Assembly: GCA_004561555.1 (NCBI GenBank)
Contig: SFVH01000020.1
Location: 1 to 42,436, forward strand
Direction: 5' to 3'
DNA from: a bacterium
Lineage (GTDB): Bacteria; Bacteroidota; Bacteroidia; Bacteroidales; Muribaculaceae
Length of the DNA stretch: 42,436 bases
Part shown: positions 8,518 to 17,497 of the stretch, in pieces
Layout: each line of letters begins with the position of its first letter
Numbering within the stretch: the first letter of the stretch is position 1
Position numbers and translations under genes: made by a program
The notes under the pieces: generated by a model
The model's input: the letters and a program-made list of their open reading frames with translations, nothing else
Database searches by the model: none
Told to the model about the DNA's origin: nothing

Positions 8518-9747
8518 ATGAACGAGCAACTTATCAACACACCCGACTACGACCCCTATTCCACAGCCGAGGGTAGCACCCGACTATGGAACAGAAACTA
8601 TGTGTTGGTGATGTTAGCCAATTTCTTGCTTTTTTTCTCGCTCAACTGCTTGATGCCCATCTTGCCCATCTACCTGTCTGAACAGCTCCACGCTGACAAA
8701 GATGTGATAGGTGACGTGATGAGCAGCTTCGTAATCACCGCCCTCATAATACGTCCCTTCAGCGGCTATATCGTTGACCGTTTTCCGCGAAAGACAGTGT
8801 TGGTGATGTGCTTCCTTGCCTTTATGCTCTTCAATGTGGGATATATAATAGCCGGAACAGTCACTATGTTTGCCATCGTGCGAGCCTTGCAAGGATTGGC
8901 TTTCGGAGCCACCTCCGTAGCCAACAGCACCGTAGCCATCGACGTGCTGCCGTCGTGCCGTCGCAGCGAGGGCATCGGCTACTACGGCATCAGCAACAAC
9001 CTCGCAATGGCTATAGGTCCGTCGGTGGCACTGTTTGCCTATCGCGTCTTTCCAAGCATCACCTATGTCTTTATCCTTCCCATCGCATCAGCTTTGGCAG
9101 GATGCATTTTAGTGGGGTTAGTGAAAAACAGTCATCGTGAGATAAACATTGCTAAAGAACCTCTGTCGCTCGACCGTTTCTATCTCCTGAAAAGTATTCC
9201 TGAGGGCATCACTCTCACCACGTTTTCTTTTGCCAGCGCCACTTTGCTCACCTATGTAGCTATCTACAGCAAACAAGAATTGGGCTTATATTCGGCTGCC
9301 GGAATCTACTTTTTGGTGCTGAGTGCCGGACTGATTATTTCGCGCATCCTCACCAACTCATGGGTGAGAAAAGGATATATTGTGAGAAATGTAAAACTTG
9401 GGATGTTGTTAATCACCATCGGGTTCCTGATGTTTGTGAGCATCAACTCGATTATTGCCTACTACATCTCCGCATTTATTATCGGCATCGGCTACGGCAC
9501 AATGTGTCCATCCTATCAGTCGATGTTTATCAACCTTGCACCAAACTCACGTCGAGGCACAGCCAACTCCTCCTATCTCACCGCATGGGATGTGGGCGCC
9601 GGCATCGGTATCTTCTCCGCCGGATATATAGCTCGACAATGGAGCTATCACACCGTCTACTGGCTATGCACGGCATTGTGCGTACTGGGAATGGTAGCTT
9701 ATTTTGCCATCACTGCTCGCCACTTCTCGCACAACAAGCTACGTTAG
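8518..9747 (+). CDS. major facilitator superfamily transporter
   Basis: 409 aa with about 12 hydrophobic membrane segments. The loop after helix 2 reads GYIVDRFPRKTVL, the MFS motif A pattern (G-x3-D-R-x-x-R/K). The family exports or imports small solutes using ion gradients; the closest general type is the sugar/drug efflux group. Substrate cannot be told from sequence. It starts 12 bp after miaB, probably by readthrough from that promoter. Confidence 0.88.
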   Translation: MNEQLINTPDYDPYSTAEGSTRLWNRNYVLVMLANFLLFFSLNCLMPILPIYLSEQLHADKDVIGDVMSSFVITALIIRPFSGYIVDRFPRKTVLVMCFLAFMLFNVGYIIAGTVTMFAIVRALQGLAFGATSVANSTVAIDVLPSCRRSEGIGYYGISNNLAMAIGPSVALFAYRVFPSITYVFILPIASALAGCILVGLVKNSHREINIAKEPLSLDRFYLLKSIPEGITLTTFSFASATLLTYVAIYSKQELGLYSAAGIYFLVLSAGLIISRILTNSWVRKGYIVRNVKLGMLLITIGFLMFVSINSIIAYYISAFIIGIGYGTMCPSYQSMFINLAPNSRRGTANSSYLTAWDVGAGIGIFSAGYIARQWSYHTVYWLCTALCVLGMVAYFAITARHFSHNKLR

Positions 9748-9791
9748 GCTTTAGGGTTCAAATAAAAAAATCGTGAAAAAAACGTAAACTC

Positions 9792-9823
9792 TTGACAAAG
9801 GGGGGTGTAAGATTGTATCTTTG
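9792..9823 (+). promoter_or_regulatory. promoter of the ftsX operon (TTG-N21-TATCTTTG)
   Basis: TATCTTTG at 9816-9823 is a perfect -7 element. TTGAC at 9792-9796 lies 21 nt upstream, the expected -33 spacing. ftsX starts 20 bp downstream. Confidence 0.75.
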
Positions 9824-9843
9824 CAAACCAATTTGCTAAAATA

Positions 9844-10719
9844 ATGACAAAAGAAAAGAAGTCAAAGGTTTCGTATTTTCAAAGCAATATCACTGCCACG
9901 GTGAGTGTGGCTTTGGTATTGGTACTGGTAGGTGTAGTGGCTTTCTTGATGCTCACGGCACAAAAGCTTGGAAACAACCTTAAGGAGAACATCGGATTTA
10001 GCATCGTCTTGAAAGGTGATGCCTCAGCCGACGATGAGGCTCAGCTAAATGCGCTATTTAAGAAAGCGCCCTATGTAGCAAAAGTGGAGTATATATCAAA
10101 AGATGCCGCTTTACAACAATGGAAAAACGACACCGGCGAAGACCTTGTGGAAACATTCGGCGTAAACCCTTTGAGCGCTGAATATCAAGTGAATGTAAAA
10201 TCAGAATATGCCTCGGTAGCAAAAATGAAAGCCATTCAGGCACAACTGCAACAGATGCCCATGATTGAAGAAATAGTGATGTATGAGGCAGAAGTAAATG
10301 CCGCCAACGAAAACATCACCAATATTTCAATGGTGCTGCTCGCCGTAGCGGCGTTGCTGGTGCTCATCTCGTTTGTGCTTATCAACAACACCGTAAGGCT
10401 CACCGTCTACTCTCGCCGCTTCCTTATCCACACAATGAAGCTTGTGGGAGCAAAGCCGGGTTTTATCCGCAAACCATTTGTGGTGCAAAACCTCATTAAC
10501 GGCGTGATTGCCGGAATGGTGGCTTGTGGCGCACTGATGGGGTTATATTATGCGGCTAACAGCTTTGAAATCGGGCTGGGAAGTATGTTTCTCACCTCTG
10601 AAATAATTATTGTTTTTTGCGGACTATTAGTTGCCGGAGCTCTCATCTGTGGCATTTCGGCATTTTTTGCCGCCGACAAATACATCCGCCTCGACTACGA
10701 CGATTTGTTTAAACGATAA
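9844..10719 (+). CDS. ftsX: cell-division protein FtsX
   Basis: 291 aa, typical FtsX size and layout. There is one N-terminal membrane helix (~20-42), a periplasmic ~110-residue domain (FSIVLKGDASADDEAQL ... VEYISKDAALQQW) and three C-terminal helices with the FtsX/MacB permease pattern (RRFLIHTMKLVGAKPGFIRKPF). FtsX with ATPase FtsE controls peptidoglycan hydrolases at the division site. ftsE is not next to it here, as is usual in Bacteroidetes. It leads an operon with DUF3098, uppP, truB and queA. Confidence 0.93.
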   Translation: MTKEKKSKVSYFQSNITATVSVALVLVLVGVVAFLMLTAQKLGNNLKENIGFSIVLKGDASADDEAQLNALFKKAPYVAKVEYISKDAALQQWKNDTGEDLVETFGVNPLSAEYQVNVKSEYASVAKMKAIQAQLQQMPMIEEIVMYEAEVNAANENITNISMVLLAVAALLVLISFVLINNTVRLTVYSRRFLIHTMKLVGAKPGFIRKPFVVQNLINGVIAGMVACGALMGLYYAANSFEIGLGSMFLTSEIIIVFCGLLVAGALICGISAFFAADKYIRLDYDDLFKR

Positions 10720-10738
10720 ATTTCATTTTCACATCAAT

Positions 10739-10987
10739 ATGACAGAAAACAACGACACTAAGAAAGAGAGCTCTTTCCGCCCTTTGGAAAAAATCAATTT
10801 TATCCTTATGGGTTGCTCCGTGGGTTTAATCATCTTGGGATTTATTCTTATGGGTGGCGACCCCACTACGGAAGAAAAGTTTAACCCCGATATCTTCAGC
10901 ACTATGCGCATTGCCGTAGGTCCGAGCATCTCGTTTATCGGCTTTGTGATGATGTTTTTTGCCATTCTCTACCGCAAGCATAAATAA
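10739..10987 (+). CDS. DUF3098 small membrane protein
   Basis: 82 aa from ATG 10739. The frame also extends upstream, but that part overlaps ftsX and is not needed. It has two hydrophobic helices (about 24-40 and 58-76) joined by a short loop (GGDPTTEEKFNPDIFS). This matches the DUF3098 family, which in Bacteroidetes sits between ftsX and uppP. The position suggests a role with envelope growth or division; the function is unknown. Confidence 0.85.
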   Translation: MTENNDTKKESSFRPLEKINFILMGCSVGLIILGFILMGGDPTTEEKFNPDIFSTMRIAVGPSISFIGFVMMFFAILYRKHK

Positions 10988-11018
10988 GGATTATTCATAA
11001 CACTCAAAAACACTTTAA

Positions 11019-11861
11019 ATGGATTATTTACAAGCAATAATCATTGCGATTGTTGAAGGTTTGACAGAATTTCTTCCGGTATCGTCTACCGGACACATGA
11101 TTATCACCGAGGGAGTGCTTGGGATGGAATCCACCGAATTTGTAAAAGCATTCACCGTAATCATACAGTTTGGTGCCATCCTCTCCGTAGTGTGCCTGTA
11201 TTGGAAAAAATTTTTCTATCCTGAAACAATGAAGACCAAAGGCTACACCTGGTGGCAAGCCATTTGGCGCTTTTATCTGCGCTTGATTGTCGGCGTGCTT
11301 CCCGCTGTGGTGCTCGGCTTGGCATTCAACGACTTCATTGAGTCGAATCTCGGCAACGTCACTCTTGTGGCTGTTACGCTCATCCTCGGTGGCATATTTA
11401 TGCTCTTCTGCGACCGCATCTTCAATCGTGGCAACGAAGACACTCCTCTCACCCTGAAGCGCTCTTTTATTATTGGTTTGGCTCAATGCATCTCAATGAT
11501 ACCCGGGGTGTCGCGCTCGATGGCAACCATCGTGGGCGGCATGTCGCAACGACTCACTCGCAAAGCCGCCGCCGAATTCAGCTTCTTCCTGGCAGTGCCC
11601 ACAATGCTTGGTGCCACCTGCTTGGAAATGTATAAGATGATTTCTCACGGAGATGGAAATATCCTCATGGAAGGCAACAACTTAACTATGCTCATCGTGG
11701 GTAGCATAGTGGCTTTTATTGTGGCTATTGCGGCAATAAAGTTTTTTATCGCCTATGTGACAAAATACGGATTCAAAATGTTCGGGTGGTATCGCATCAT
11801 CGTGGGAAGCGTGATTCTGATTTTGATGCTTTGCGGCATCCAACTTAACATGGTGGGATAA
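11019..11861 (+). CDS. uppP: undecaprenyl-diphosphatase
   Basis: 280 aa, with about eight membrane helices. It removes a phosphate from undecaprenyl pyrophosphate to recycle the lipid carrier for peptidoglycan and polysaccharide synthesis. The two BacA/UppP signatures are clear: EGLTEFLPVSSTGH near residue 15 and PGVSRSM near residue 165. Its stop overlaps the truB start (TAATG), so the two are translationally coupled. Also known as bacA. Confidence 0.96.
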   Translation: MDYLQAIIIAIVEGLTEFLPVSSTGHMIITEGVLGMESTEFVKAFTVIIQFGAILSVVCLYWKKFFYPETMKTKGYTWWQAIWRFYLRLIVGVLPAVVLGLAFNDFIESNLGNVTLVAVTLILGGIFMLFCDRIFNRGNEDTPLTLKRSFIIGLAQCISMIPGVSRSMATIVGGMSQRLTRKAAAEFSFFLAVPTMLGATCLEMYKMISHGDGNILMEGNNLTMLIVGSIVAFIVAIAAIKFFIAYVTKYGFKMFGWYRIIVGSVILILMLCGIQLNMVG

Positions 11862-12625
11862 TGCTACATCCGATTGAAGGCGAAGTGTTTTATGTCGACA
11901 AACCGCTGAAATGGACGTCGTTTGACGTAGTGAAGCGTGTGCGCGGAGAGCTGAGCAGACGCACAAAGCTGAAAAAAATCAAAGTGGGGCACGCCGGAAC
12001 GCTCGACCCCTTGGCAACGGGAGTGATTACGGTAGTCACCGGTCGCGCCACCAAACGCATCGAAGAGCTGCAAGCACATGTGAAAGAATATGTTGCCACC
12101 ATCCGATTGGGAGCTACAACACCAAGCTACGACCTCGAAACGCAAATCGACGGCGAATATCCTTGGCAACACATCACCCGAGAGATGGTGACTTCGACAC
12201 TCTCAAAATTTCACGGACGCATCGAGCAGGTACCACCGGCTTTCTCAGCTTGCAAGGTCGACGGAAAACGCGCATACAAGATGGCACGAAAAGGTAAAGA
12301 AGTGGAGCTGAAAGCCAAAACGCTCGTAATCGACGAGATTGAGCTGCTCGATTTCAACCTGCCGGAAATAGTGGTGAGGGTGGTGTGTAGCAAAGGCACA
12401 TATATCCGCGCTCTCGCTCGCGACATCGGCGAGGCGCTTGATAGCGGCGCTCACCTCACTGCTTTACGGCGCACTCGTGTGGGCGACATCTCAGTGGAGC
12501 AATGTGAACAAGTAGACGAACTCATCCATCGTCTGCACAACGAAGAAATTGAAATACCCGAAGAGTTAGTTAATCTTACGACAAATAAAGGAAAAAACGA
12601 GAATAATGAAGCTGTCTCAATTTAA
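11861..12625 (+). CDS. truB: tRNA pseudouridine(55) synthase
   Basis: 254 aa. It makes pseudouridine 55 in the T-loop of tRNAs. The catalytic motif GHAGTLDPLATGVI starts at residue 43, with catalytic Asp49. The later motifs KVDGKRAYKMAR and CSKGTYIRALARDIG are also present. Its start overlaps the uppP stop by one base and its end overlaps queA by 20 bp, a strongly coupled gene string. The tail after about residue 225 is acidic and variable. Confidence 0.96.
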   Translation: MLHPIEGEVFYVDKPLKWTSFDVVKRVRGELSRRTKLKKIKVGHAGTLDPLATGVITVVTGRATKRIEELQAHVKEYVATIRLGATTPSYDLETQIDGEYPWQHITREMVTSTLSKFHGRIEQVPPAFSACKVDGKRAYKMARKGKEVELKAKTLVIDEIELLDFNLPEIVVRVVCSKGTYIRALARDIGEALDSGAHLTALRRTRVGDISVEQCEQVDELIHRLHNEEIEIPEELVNLTTNKGKNENNEAVSI

Positions 12626-13655
12626 ATTTAAATTGCCGAACGAACTTATTGCGCAACAACCGGCAAACGAACGCGACGAATCGCGATTGTTGGTGCTCAA
12701 CCGTAAAACCGGTGAAATAGAGCACCGCCTTTTCAAAGATGTCATTGACTATTTTGATGAGGGCGACTTAATGATTATGAACGACACCAAGGTGTTTCCC
12801 GCTCGCCTTTACGGCAACAAGGAAAAGACCAACGCACGCATCGAGGTGTTCTTGCTCCGCGAACTCAACGAAGAGCATAAGCTATGGGACGTGCTCGTAG
12901 AGCCGGCACGAAAAATCCGCATCGGCAACAAACTCTATTTCGGTGAAGACGAGTCGATGGTGGCTGAAGTAATCGACAACACCACCTCCCGCGGTCGCAC
13001 TCTCCGCTTCCTCTACGACGGCTCTCACGATGAATTTAAAGAGGCTCTCTACAACCTCGGACAGACTCCGCTCCCTCTCTACATCGACCGCGAACCTAAC
13101 GAAGACGATGCCGAGCGGTTTCAATGCATATATGCTAAAAACGAAGGAGCGGTAGTGGCTCCGGCTGCCGGACTTCACTTCAGCCGCGAAGTGCTGAAAC
13201 GAATGGAAATAAAGGGCATCGACTACGACTTCCTAACTCTCCACTTCGGCCTTGGTAACTTCCGTGAAATTGATGTGGAAGACCTCACCAAGCATCGCAT
13301 GGACTCCGAACAAATGGAAATTTCCGCCGACCTGGTGAAGCACGTAAATACTACCAAGGATGCCGAACGCAAAGTGTGCGCCGTAGGCACCTCGGTGTTG
13401 CGAGCACTCGCCACAGCCGTATCAATGAACGGTCATATCAAGGAATACAGTGGATGGACCAATAAGTTCATCTTCCCGCCCTACGACTTCACCGTGGCCA
13501 ACTCGTTAATCTCCAACTTCCATATGCCCTACTCCACCATGCTGATGATGGTGGCTGCTTTCGGCGACTATGAGAAGGTGATGAACGCCTACGAGGTGGC
13601 GGTGAAAGAGAAATATCGCTTCGGTGTGTATGGCGACGCCATGCTCATCATTTAA
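12606..13655 (+). CDS. queA: S-adenosylmethionine:tRNA ribosyltransferase-isomerase
   Basis: 349 aa, the canonical QueA length. It transfers and isomerises the ribosyl part of SAM onto 7-aminomethyl-7-deazaguanine in tRNA to give epoxyqueuosine. Family signatures seen are NDTKVFPARL, VVAPAAGLHF, LHFGLGNFREI, VGTSVLRALA and SLISNFHMPYSTMLMM. It is the last gene of the ftsX-uppP-truB operon. A second, longer QueA-type protein lies at 38338-39555; this one is closer to the canonical length, so it is the more likely true QueA. Confidence 0.95.
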   Translation: MKLSQFKFKLPNELIAQQPANERDESRLLVLNRKTGEIEHRLFKDVIDYFDEGDLMIMNDTKVFPARLYGNKEKTNARIEVFLLRELNEEHKLWDVLVEPARKIRIGNKLYFGEDESMVAEVIDNTTSRGRTLRFLYDGSHDEFKEALYNLGQTPLPLYIDREPNEDDAERFQCIYAKNEGAVVAPAAGLHFSREVLKRMEIKGIDYDFLTLHFGLGNFREIDVEDLTKHRMDSEQMEISADLVKHVNTTKDAERKVCAVGTSVLRALATAVSMNGHIKEYSGWTNKFIFPPYDFTVANSLISNFHMPYSTMLMMVAAFGDYEKVMNAYEVAVKEKYRFGVYGDAMLII

Positions 13656-13738
13656 AGCAACGAGCAAACAGGGTGATGTCGGCATCATTGTCACCGACAA
13701 AAGGGCTGACTCCTGACCATTTAACCAAATTTACTTAT

Positions 13739-13790
13739 AGCACGGTAGACATTCAGATTAGCTGAACAAGCAGAAATCGCCTACTGTGCT
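13739..13790 (+). terminator. nested hairpin, possible terminator of the uppP-queA operon
   Basis: AGCACGGTAG (13739-13748) pairs with CTACTGTGCT (13781-13790), ten pairs including one G-U. Inside is a second stem, TTCAG (13752-13756) with CTGAA (13762-13766) and a five-base loop. A T-rich TTTATTATTT follows rather than a clean T-run, so it may be a structured RNA element instead. Confidence 0.45.
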
Positions 13791-13931
13791 TTATTATTTG
13801 CAGCATGTACTTTGTTTCTTGAAGCAAGAATTAGTATAATAGCCAAAATTAATGGCAATTTTATGCATATACAGCCATTTTTATGTAAAAATGAAAGTAA
13901 ATACTAAGTTCTTAAAATAATCCGATATTTC

Positions 13932-13965
13932 TTTGCACTAAATGTATAAATTATCATTATATTTG
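13932..13965 (+). promoter_or_regulatory. promoter of korAB
   Basis: TATATTTG at 13958-13965 is a full -7 match, with TTTG at 13932-13935 as a -33 candidate (22-nt spacer). The leader to korA would be about 45 nt. Confidence 0.6.
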
Positions 13966-14015
13966 CACTATTAAAACATTCAGACCTATTTGGCTGAAGC
14001 ATAACTAAGAAAAAA

Positions 14016-15860
14016 ATGTTGGAAAAGACTAATGTAAAAACTCTTGAGAATGTTGTGGTTCGCTTTTCGGGCGACTCCGGCGATGGTATGCAACTTGCCG
14101 GCAACATTTTCTCAAACGTGTCGGCAGGCGTGGGCGACCAAATCTCCACCTTCCCCGACTATCCTGCGGAAATACGCGCTCCGCAAGGCTCGCTGAGCGG
14201 CGTTTCGGGTTTCCAAGTACATATAGGCAAGGGGGTGCACACTCCCGGTGACTTGGCAGATGTGCTGGTGGCAATGAATCCGGCAGCTCTCAAGCGCCAC
14301 GCTTGTTTTTTGAAGAAAGGCGGTGTGGCTATTGTCGATATTGACTCTTTTAAAGAGTCGGACCTCAAGAAAGCTCTCTACACCACCCTCGACCCTTACA
14401 CTGAAATAGGCCTCAAAGCACAAGTAGTGGAAGTGCCTGTCACTTCGATGGTTAAAGACGCACTTGCCGAGTCGGGTCTCGACTTGAAGTCGATGCTCCG
14501 TTGTCGCAACATCTTTGCTTTGGGTTTGGTGTGCTGGCTTTTCGACCGACCTCTTGATGCCGCCATCCATCTATTGAAAAACAAATTTGCCAAAAAGCCT
14601 GCCGTGTTTGAAGCCAACTCTAAAGTGCTACAAGCCGGCTACGACTATGGCAACAACATACACGCATCGGTGTCGACCTATCGCATCGAGTCGAGCGAAG
14701 CCCGTCCGGGCATCTACACCGATGTTAATGGTAACACTGCCACCGCATGGGGCTTGATTTATGCTTCCGAGAAGTCGGGACGTCCGCTGTTTTTGGGTAG
14801 CTATCCCATCACTCCCGCCACCGACATTCTCCACGAGCTTGCCAAGCGTAAAGACCTCGGTGTAAAAGCTTGTCAGATGGAAGATGAGATTGCCGGCGTG
14901 TGCTCTGCCATCGGCGCCGCCTTTGCCGGCGACCTTGCGGTGACCACCACCTCAGGTCCGGGTTTGGCGCTCAAGAGCGAGGGCATCGGCTTGGCGGTAA
15001 TGGCAGAATTGCCTTTGGTGATTATCGACGTGCAACGCGGTGGACCATCGACGGGTCTGCCCACAAAAACCGAGCAGACCGACCTTCGCCAGGCTCTTTA
15101 CGGGCGCAACGGCGAATGTCCGCTGGTAGTGTTGTCGGCAGCCTCACCCGTGGACTGCTTCCATATGGCATTTGAAGCTGCACGCATCGCTATCGAACAT
15201 ATGACTCCGGTAATCCTACTCTCCGATGCCTTTATTGGCAACGGCTCGTCGGCATTCCGCTTACCCGACAGCGACGAATATCCTGAAATCCGTCCGCGCT
15301 TCGTGCCCGAAGAGATGAAAGCCGATTGGCATCCCTATAATCGTGACGATGCCACCAAAGCACGCTACTGGGCTATCCCCGGCACCTCGGGCTTGACCCA
15401 TCGTCTGGGAGGCTTGGAAAAAGATGCTGTCAGTGGCGCTATCTCAAACGACCCCGTAAATCACGAAAAGATGGTTCTTCTCCGACAAGAGAAAGTAGAC
15501 CGTGTGGCTCTCGACATCCCTGATATTGACCCCTATGGCGATGCTGATGCCGACACCCTTGTGGTGGGATGGGGTGGAACATTCGGCCATATCCATGAGG
15601 CTGTCGACGAGATGCGCGCTGCCGGAAAGAAGGTGGCTATGGCTCATTTCCGCTATATTAATCCGCTTCCGAAGAATACCGGCGAAGTGCTCGCTCGCTA
15701 CAAAAACGTGGTGGTAGCCGAGCTTAACCTCGGTCAGTTTGCCGACTTCTTGCAGGCAAAATTCCCGAATGTCAATATCCATCGCATCAACAAGGTGCAA
15801 GGACAACCGTTCTTAGTGAAAGAGCTGGTGGATGGTATCACAAAAATTATGGAGGGATAA
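14016..15860 (+). CDS. korA: 2-oxoacid:ferredoxin oxidoreductase, alpha subunit (gamma-alpha fusion)
   Basis: 614 aa. The N-terminal ~190 residues are the gamma domain (VVRFSGDSGDGMQLAGNIFS). Then comes the alpha pyrimidine-binding part with LGSYPITPATDI, followed by MEDEIAGVCSAIGAAFAG and TTTSGPGLALKSEG. With KorB it oxidatively decarboxylates a 2-oxoacid, most likely 2-oxoglutarate, to the acyl-CoA and reduces ferredoxin, in either direction in anaerobes. The gamma-alpha fusion and two-gene layout fit the KorAB type. The substrate is inferred from family form, not from specific residues. Six bases separate it from korB. Confidence 0.92.
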   Translation: MLEKTNVKTLENVVVRFSGDSGDGMQLAGNIFSNVSAGVGDQISTFPDYPAEIRAPQGSLSGVSGFQVHIGKGVHTPGDLADVLVAMNPAALKRHACFLKKGGVAIVDIDSFKESDLKKALYTTLDPYTEIGLKAQVVEVPVTSMVKDALAESGLDLKSMLRCRNIFALGLVCWLFDRPLDAAIHLLKNKFAKKPAVFEANSKVLQAGYDYGNNIHASVSTYRIESSEARPGIYTDVNGNTATAWGLIYASEKSGRPLFLGSYPITPATDILHELAKRKDLGVKACQMEDEIAGVCSAIGAAFAGDLAVTTTSGPGLALKSEGIGLAVMAELPLVIIDVQRGGPSTGLPTKTEQTDLRQALYGRNGECPLVVLSAASPVDCFHMAFEAARIAIEHMTPVILLSDAFIGNGSSAFRLPDSDEYPEIRPRFVPEEMKADWHPYNRDDATKARYWAIPGTSGLTHRLGGLEKDAVSGAISNDPVNHEKMVLLRQEKVDRVALDIPDIDPYGDADADTLVVGWGGTFGHIHEAVDEMRAAGKKVAMAHFRYINPLPKNTGEVLARYKNVVVAELNLGQFADFLQAKFPNVNIHRINKVQGQPFLVKELVDGITKIMEG

Positions 15861-15866
15861 GAAATT

Positions 15867-16880
15867 ATGGAAGAAAAGAAATATCAAGCATCCGACTATA
15901 AGAGCGACCAATATGTGAGATGGTGTCCCGGCTGTGGCGACCACGCTATCCTTAACGTGCTCCACAAAGCAATGGCAGAACTCGGCATCGCCCCGGAAAA
16001 TATCGCTGTAATCTCCGGCATCGGCTGTAGCTCTCGTTTGCCTTACTATATGAACACCTACGGCTTTCACACTATCCATGGTCGTGCAGCAGCCATTGCC
16101 ACAGGCTTCAAGGTGGCACGCCCCGACATGACGGTGTGGCAGATTTCGGGCGACGGCGACGGTCTTGCTATCGGTGGCAACCACTTCATCCATGCCGTAC
16201 GCCGCAACGTTAACCTCAATATGGTGCTCCTCAACAACCGCATCTATGGCTTGACCAAGGGGCAGTATTCACCCACCTCGGAGCGTGGCTTCGTGTCGAA
16301 ATCGTCGCCTTATGGCACCACCGAAGACCCGTTTATCCCGGCAGAATTGGTGTTTGGTGCTCGTGGCACTTTCTTTGCTCGCAGCCTCGATGTAGAGCTT
16401 AAGACATCGCAAGAAGTGCTTGTTGCTGCTGCTCGCCACAAGGGAGCATCGGTAGTGGAAATGTTGCAAAACTGCGTAATTTTCAATCACGGCATCTATA
16501 GCTTTGTGAGCGACAAAGAGCTGCGTGCCGACCACACTATCCATTTGCGCCATGGTGAAAAGATGCTTTTCGGCAAGGACAACGAGAAGGGTCTTGTGCA
16601 AGACGGGTTCGGACTGAAAGCCGTTGTTGTGGGACAAGACGGTTATACTATCGACGATGTGCTCACCCACGATGCTCATAGCCAAAGCAATTTCCTCCAC
16701 CAGCAATTAGCAATGATGGATGGCAAATCGTTGCCGTTGGCTATCGGTGTGATTCGAGATGTTGACGCTCCTTCATATGAAGAAGAAGTGGATAAACAAA
16801 CACAGAAAGTGTCGGCCGCTAAACCTTACAGCACGCTTCGTGAGATGGTGCTCGCCGGTGAAACGTGGGAAGTGAAATAG
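15867..16880 (+). CDS. korB: 2-oxoacid:ferredoxin oxidoreductase, beta subunit
   Basis: 337 aa. This is the thiamine-diphosphate-binding subunit. CPGCGDHAIL lies near residue 20, SGIGCSSRLPYY near 50, and the TPP motif GDGDGLAIGGNH near 93 with NNRIYGLTKGQYSPTS downstream. GLTKGQ-SPT is typical of the 2-oxoglutarate/2-oxoacid beta subunits. It carries no extra ferredoxin domain, so it depends on a separate ferredoxin. A terminator-like hairpin follows. Confidence 0.93.
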   Translation: MEEKKYQASDYKSDQYVRWCPGCGDHAILNVLHKAMAELGIAPENIAVISGIGCSSRLPYYMNTYGFHTIHGRAAAIATGFKVARPDMTVWQISGDGDGLAIGGNHFIHAVRRNVNLNMVLLNNRIYGLTKGQYSPTSERGFVSKSSPYGTTEDPFIPAELVFGARGTFFARSLDVELKTSQEVLVAAARHKGASVVEMLQNCVIFNHGIYSFVSDKELRADHTIHLRHGEKMLFGKDNEKGLVQDGFGLKAVVVGQDGYTIDDVLTHDAHSQSNFLHQQLAMMDGKSLPLAIGVIRDVDAPSYEEEVDKQTQKVSAAKPYSTLREMVLAGETWEVK

Positions 16881-16907
16881 GTCGCAATTTTTTTCAGATA
16901 TTTTGAG

Positions 16908-16942
16908 GACAAGCCGCTTAATGTATTATTAAGCGTTTTGTC
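16908..16942 (+). terminator. hairpin after korB
   Basis: CGCTTAA (16915-16921) pairs with TTAAGCG (16929-16935), extended by GACAA (16908-16912) with TTGTC (16938-16942). The T-run is weak. A TATCTTTA box (16946-16953) just after it may start the next gene. Confidence 0.5.
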
Positions 16943-16972
16943 TTCTATCTTTAAACTCAAAATTATTTTTCT

Positions 16973-17497
16973 ATGCTTTATTACATCAAAGACAATGGCA
17001 AAGACGTAGGACCGATGACCAAAACTCAACTTGCCAACTACGGTTTGCATGCCGATTCCTCAATCAAGGAAGAAACAGGGGAATTTTATGTTTCTGCCCA
17101 ACAAATCCCGGAAATCAGAGCACTCCTCGAAAATGTGCCATTCACCAACGTGTTTGAGCCGGAAAAGAAAATGGTGAGCATCTTTAGTGGTCCACTAAAC
17201 AGCACCAACGGAAATATGTATCTCTTTGACGACTATGTGGCTATTATCCCCAATATTGCAACAAGCATTATGACAGCCAATTTCAGCAAAAGCGGATATC
17301 GTCGCCAATTTTTCTCCTATAATGAAGTTGTAGAGCTGAAAAAGGGAATGCTTGCTCTGTTTTCTATCGTGCTAAGTGATGGCAGAACAATAAAACTCAG
17401 CGGTTACAAAAAAGACAAACTGTTTGACGAAATCACTCGCCGTCGCACTTATTGGTTTCAGTCGCACAACTTGCCGGTTGCTCCACTCAAGCGCTAA
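16973..17497 (+). CDS. GYF-like/PH-like domain protein, unknown function
   Basis: 174 aa, soluble, no signal peptide. The first ~50 residues (YYIKDNGKDVGPMTKTQL) follow the GYF_2/DUF4339 pattern, which often mediates protein binding. The rest (about 70-165) is a beta-rich stretch ending in an amphipathic helix, like a PH/GRAM domain (FSIVLSDGRTIKLSGYKKDK). Domain calls are from pattern only. It may be transcribed from the TATCTTTA box at 16946. Its end overlaps the convergent glycosyltransferase gene by 4 bp. Confidence 0.6.
   Translation: MLYYIKDNGKDVGPMTKTQLANYGLHADSSIKEETGEFYVSAQQIPEIRALLENVPFTNVFEPEKKMVSIFSGPLNSTNGNMYLFDDYVAIIPNIATSIMTANFSKSGYRRQFFSYNEVVELKKGMLALFSIVLSDGRTIKLSGYKKDKLFDEITRRRTYWFQSHNLPVAPLKR

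Larger units (their letters stand above)
13656..14015 (+). other. intergenic region with hairpins and korA promoter
   Basis: This 360-bp gap between queA and korA has no convincing ORF. Just after queA, GGTGA...TCACC and GTCGG...CCGAC can form alternative hairpins (about 13672-13696). A stronger two-part stem at 13739-13790 and the korA promoter at 13932-13965 are listed separately. The rest is AT-rich. Confidence 0.6.
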
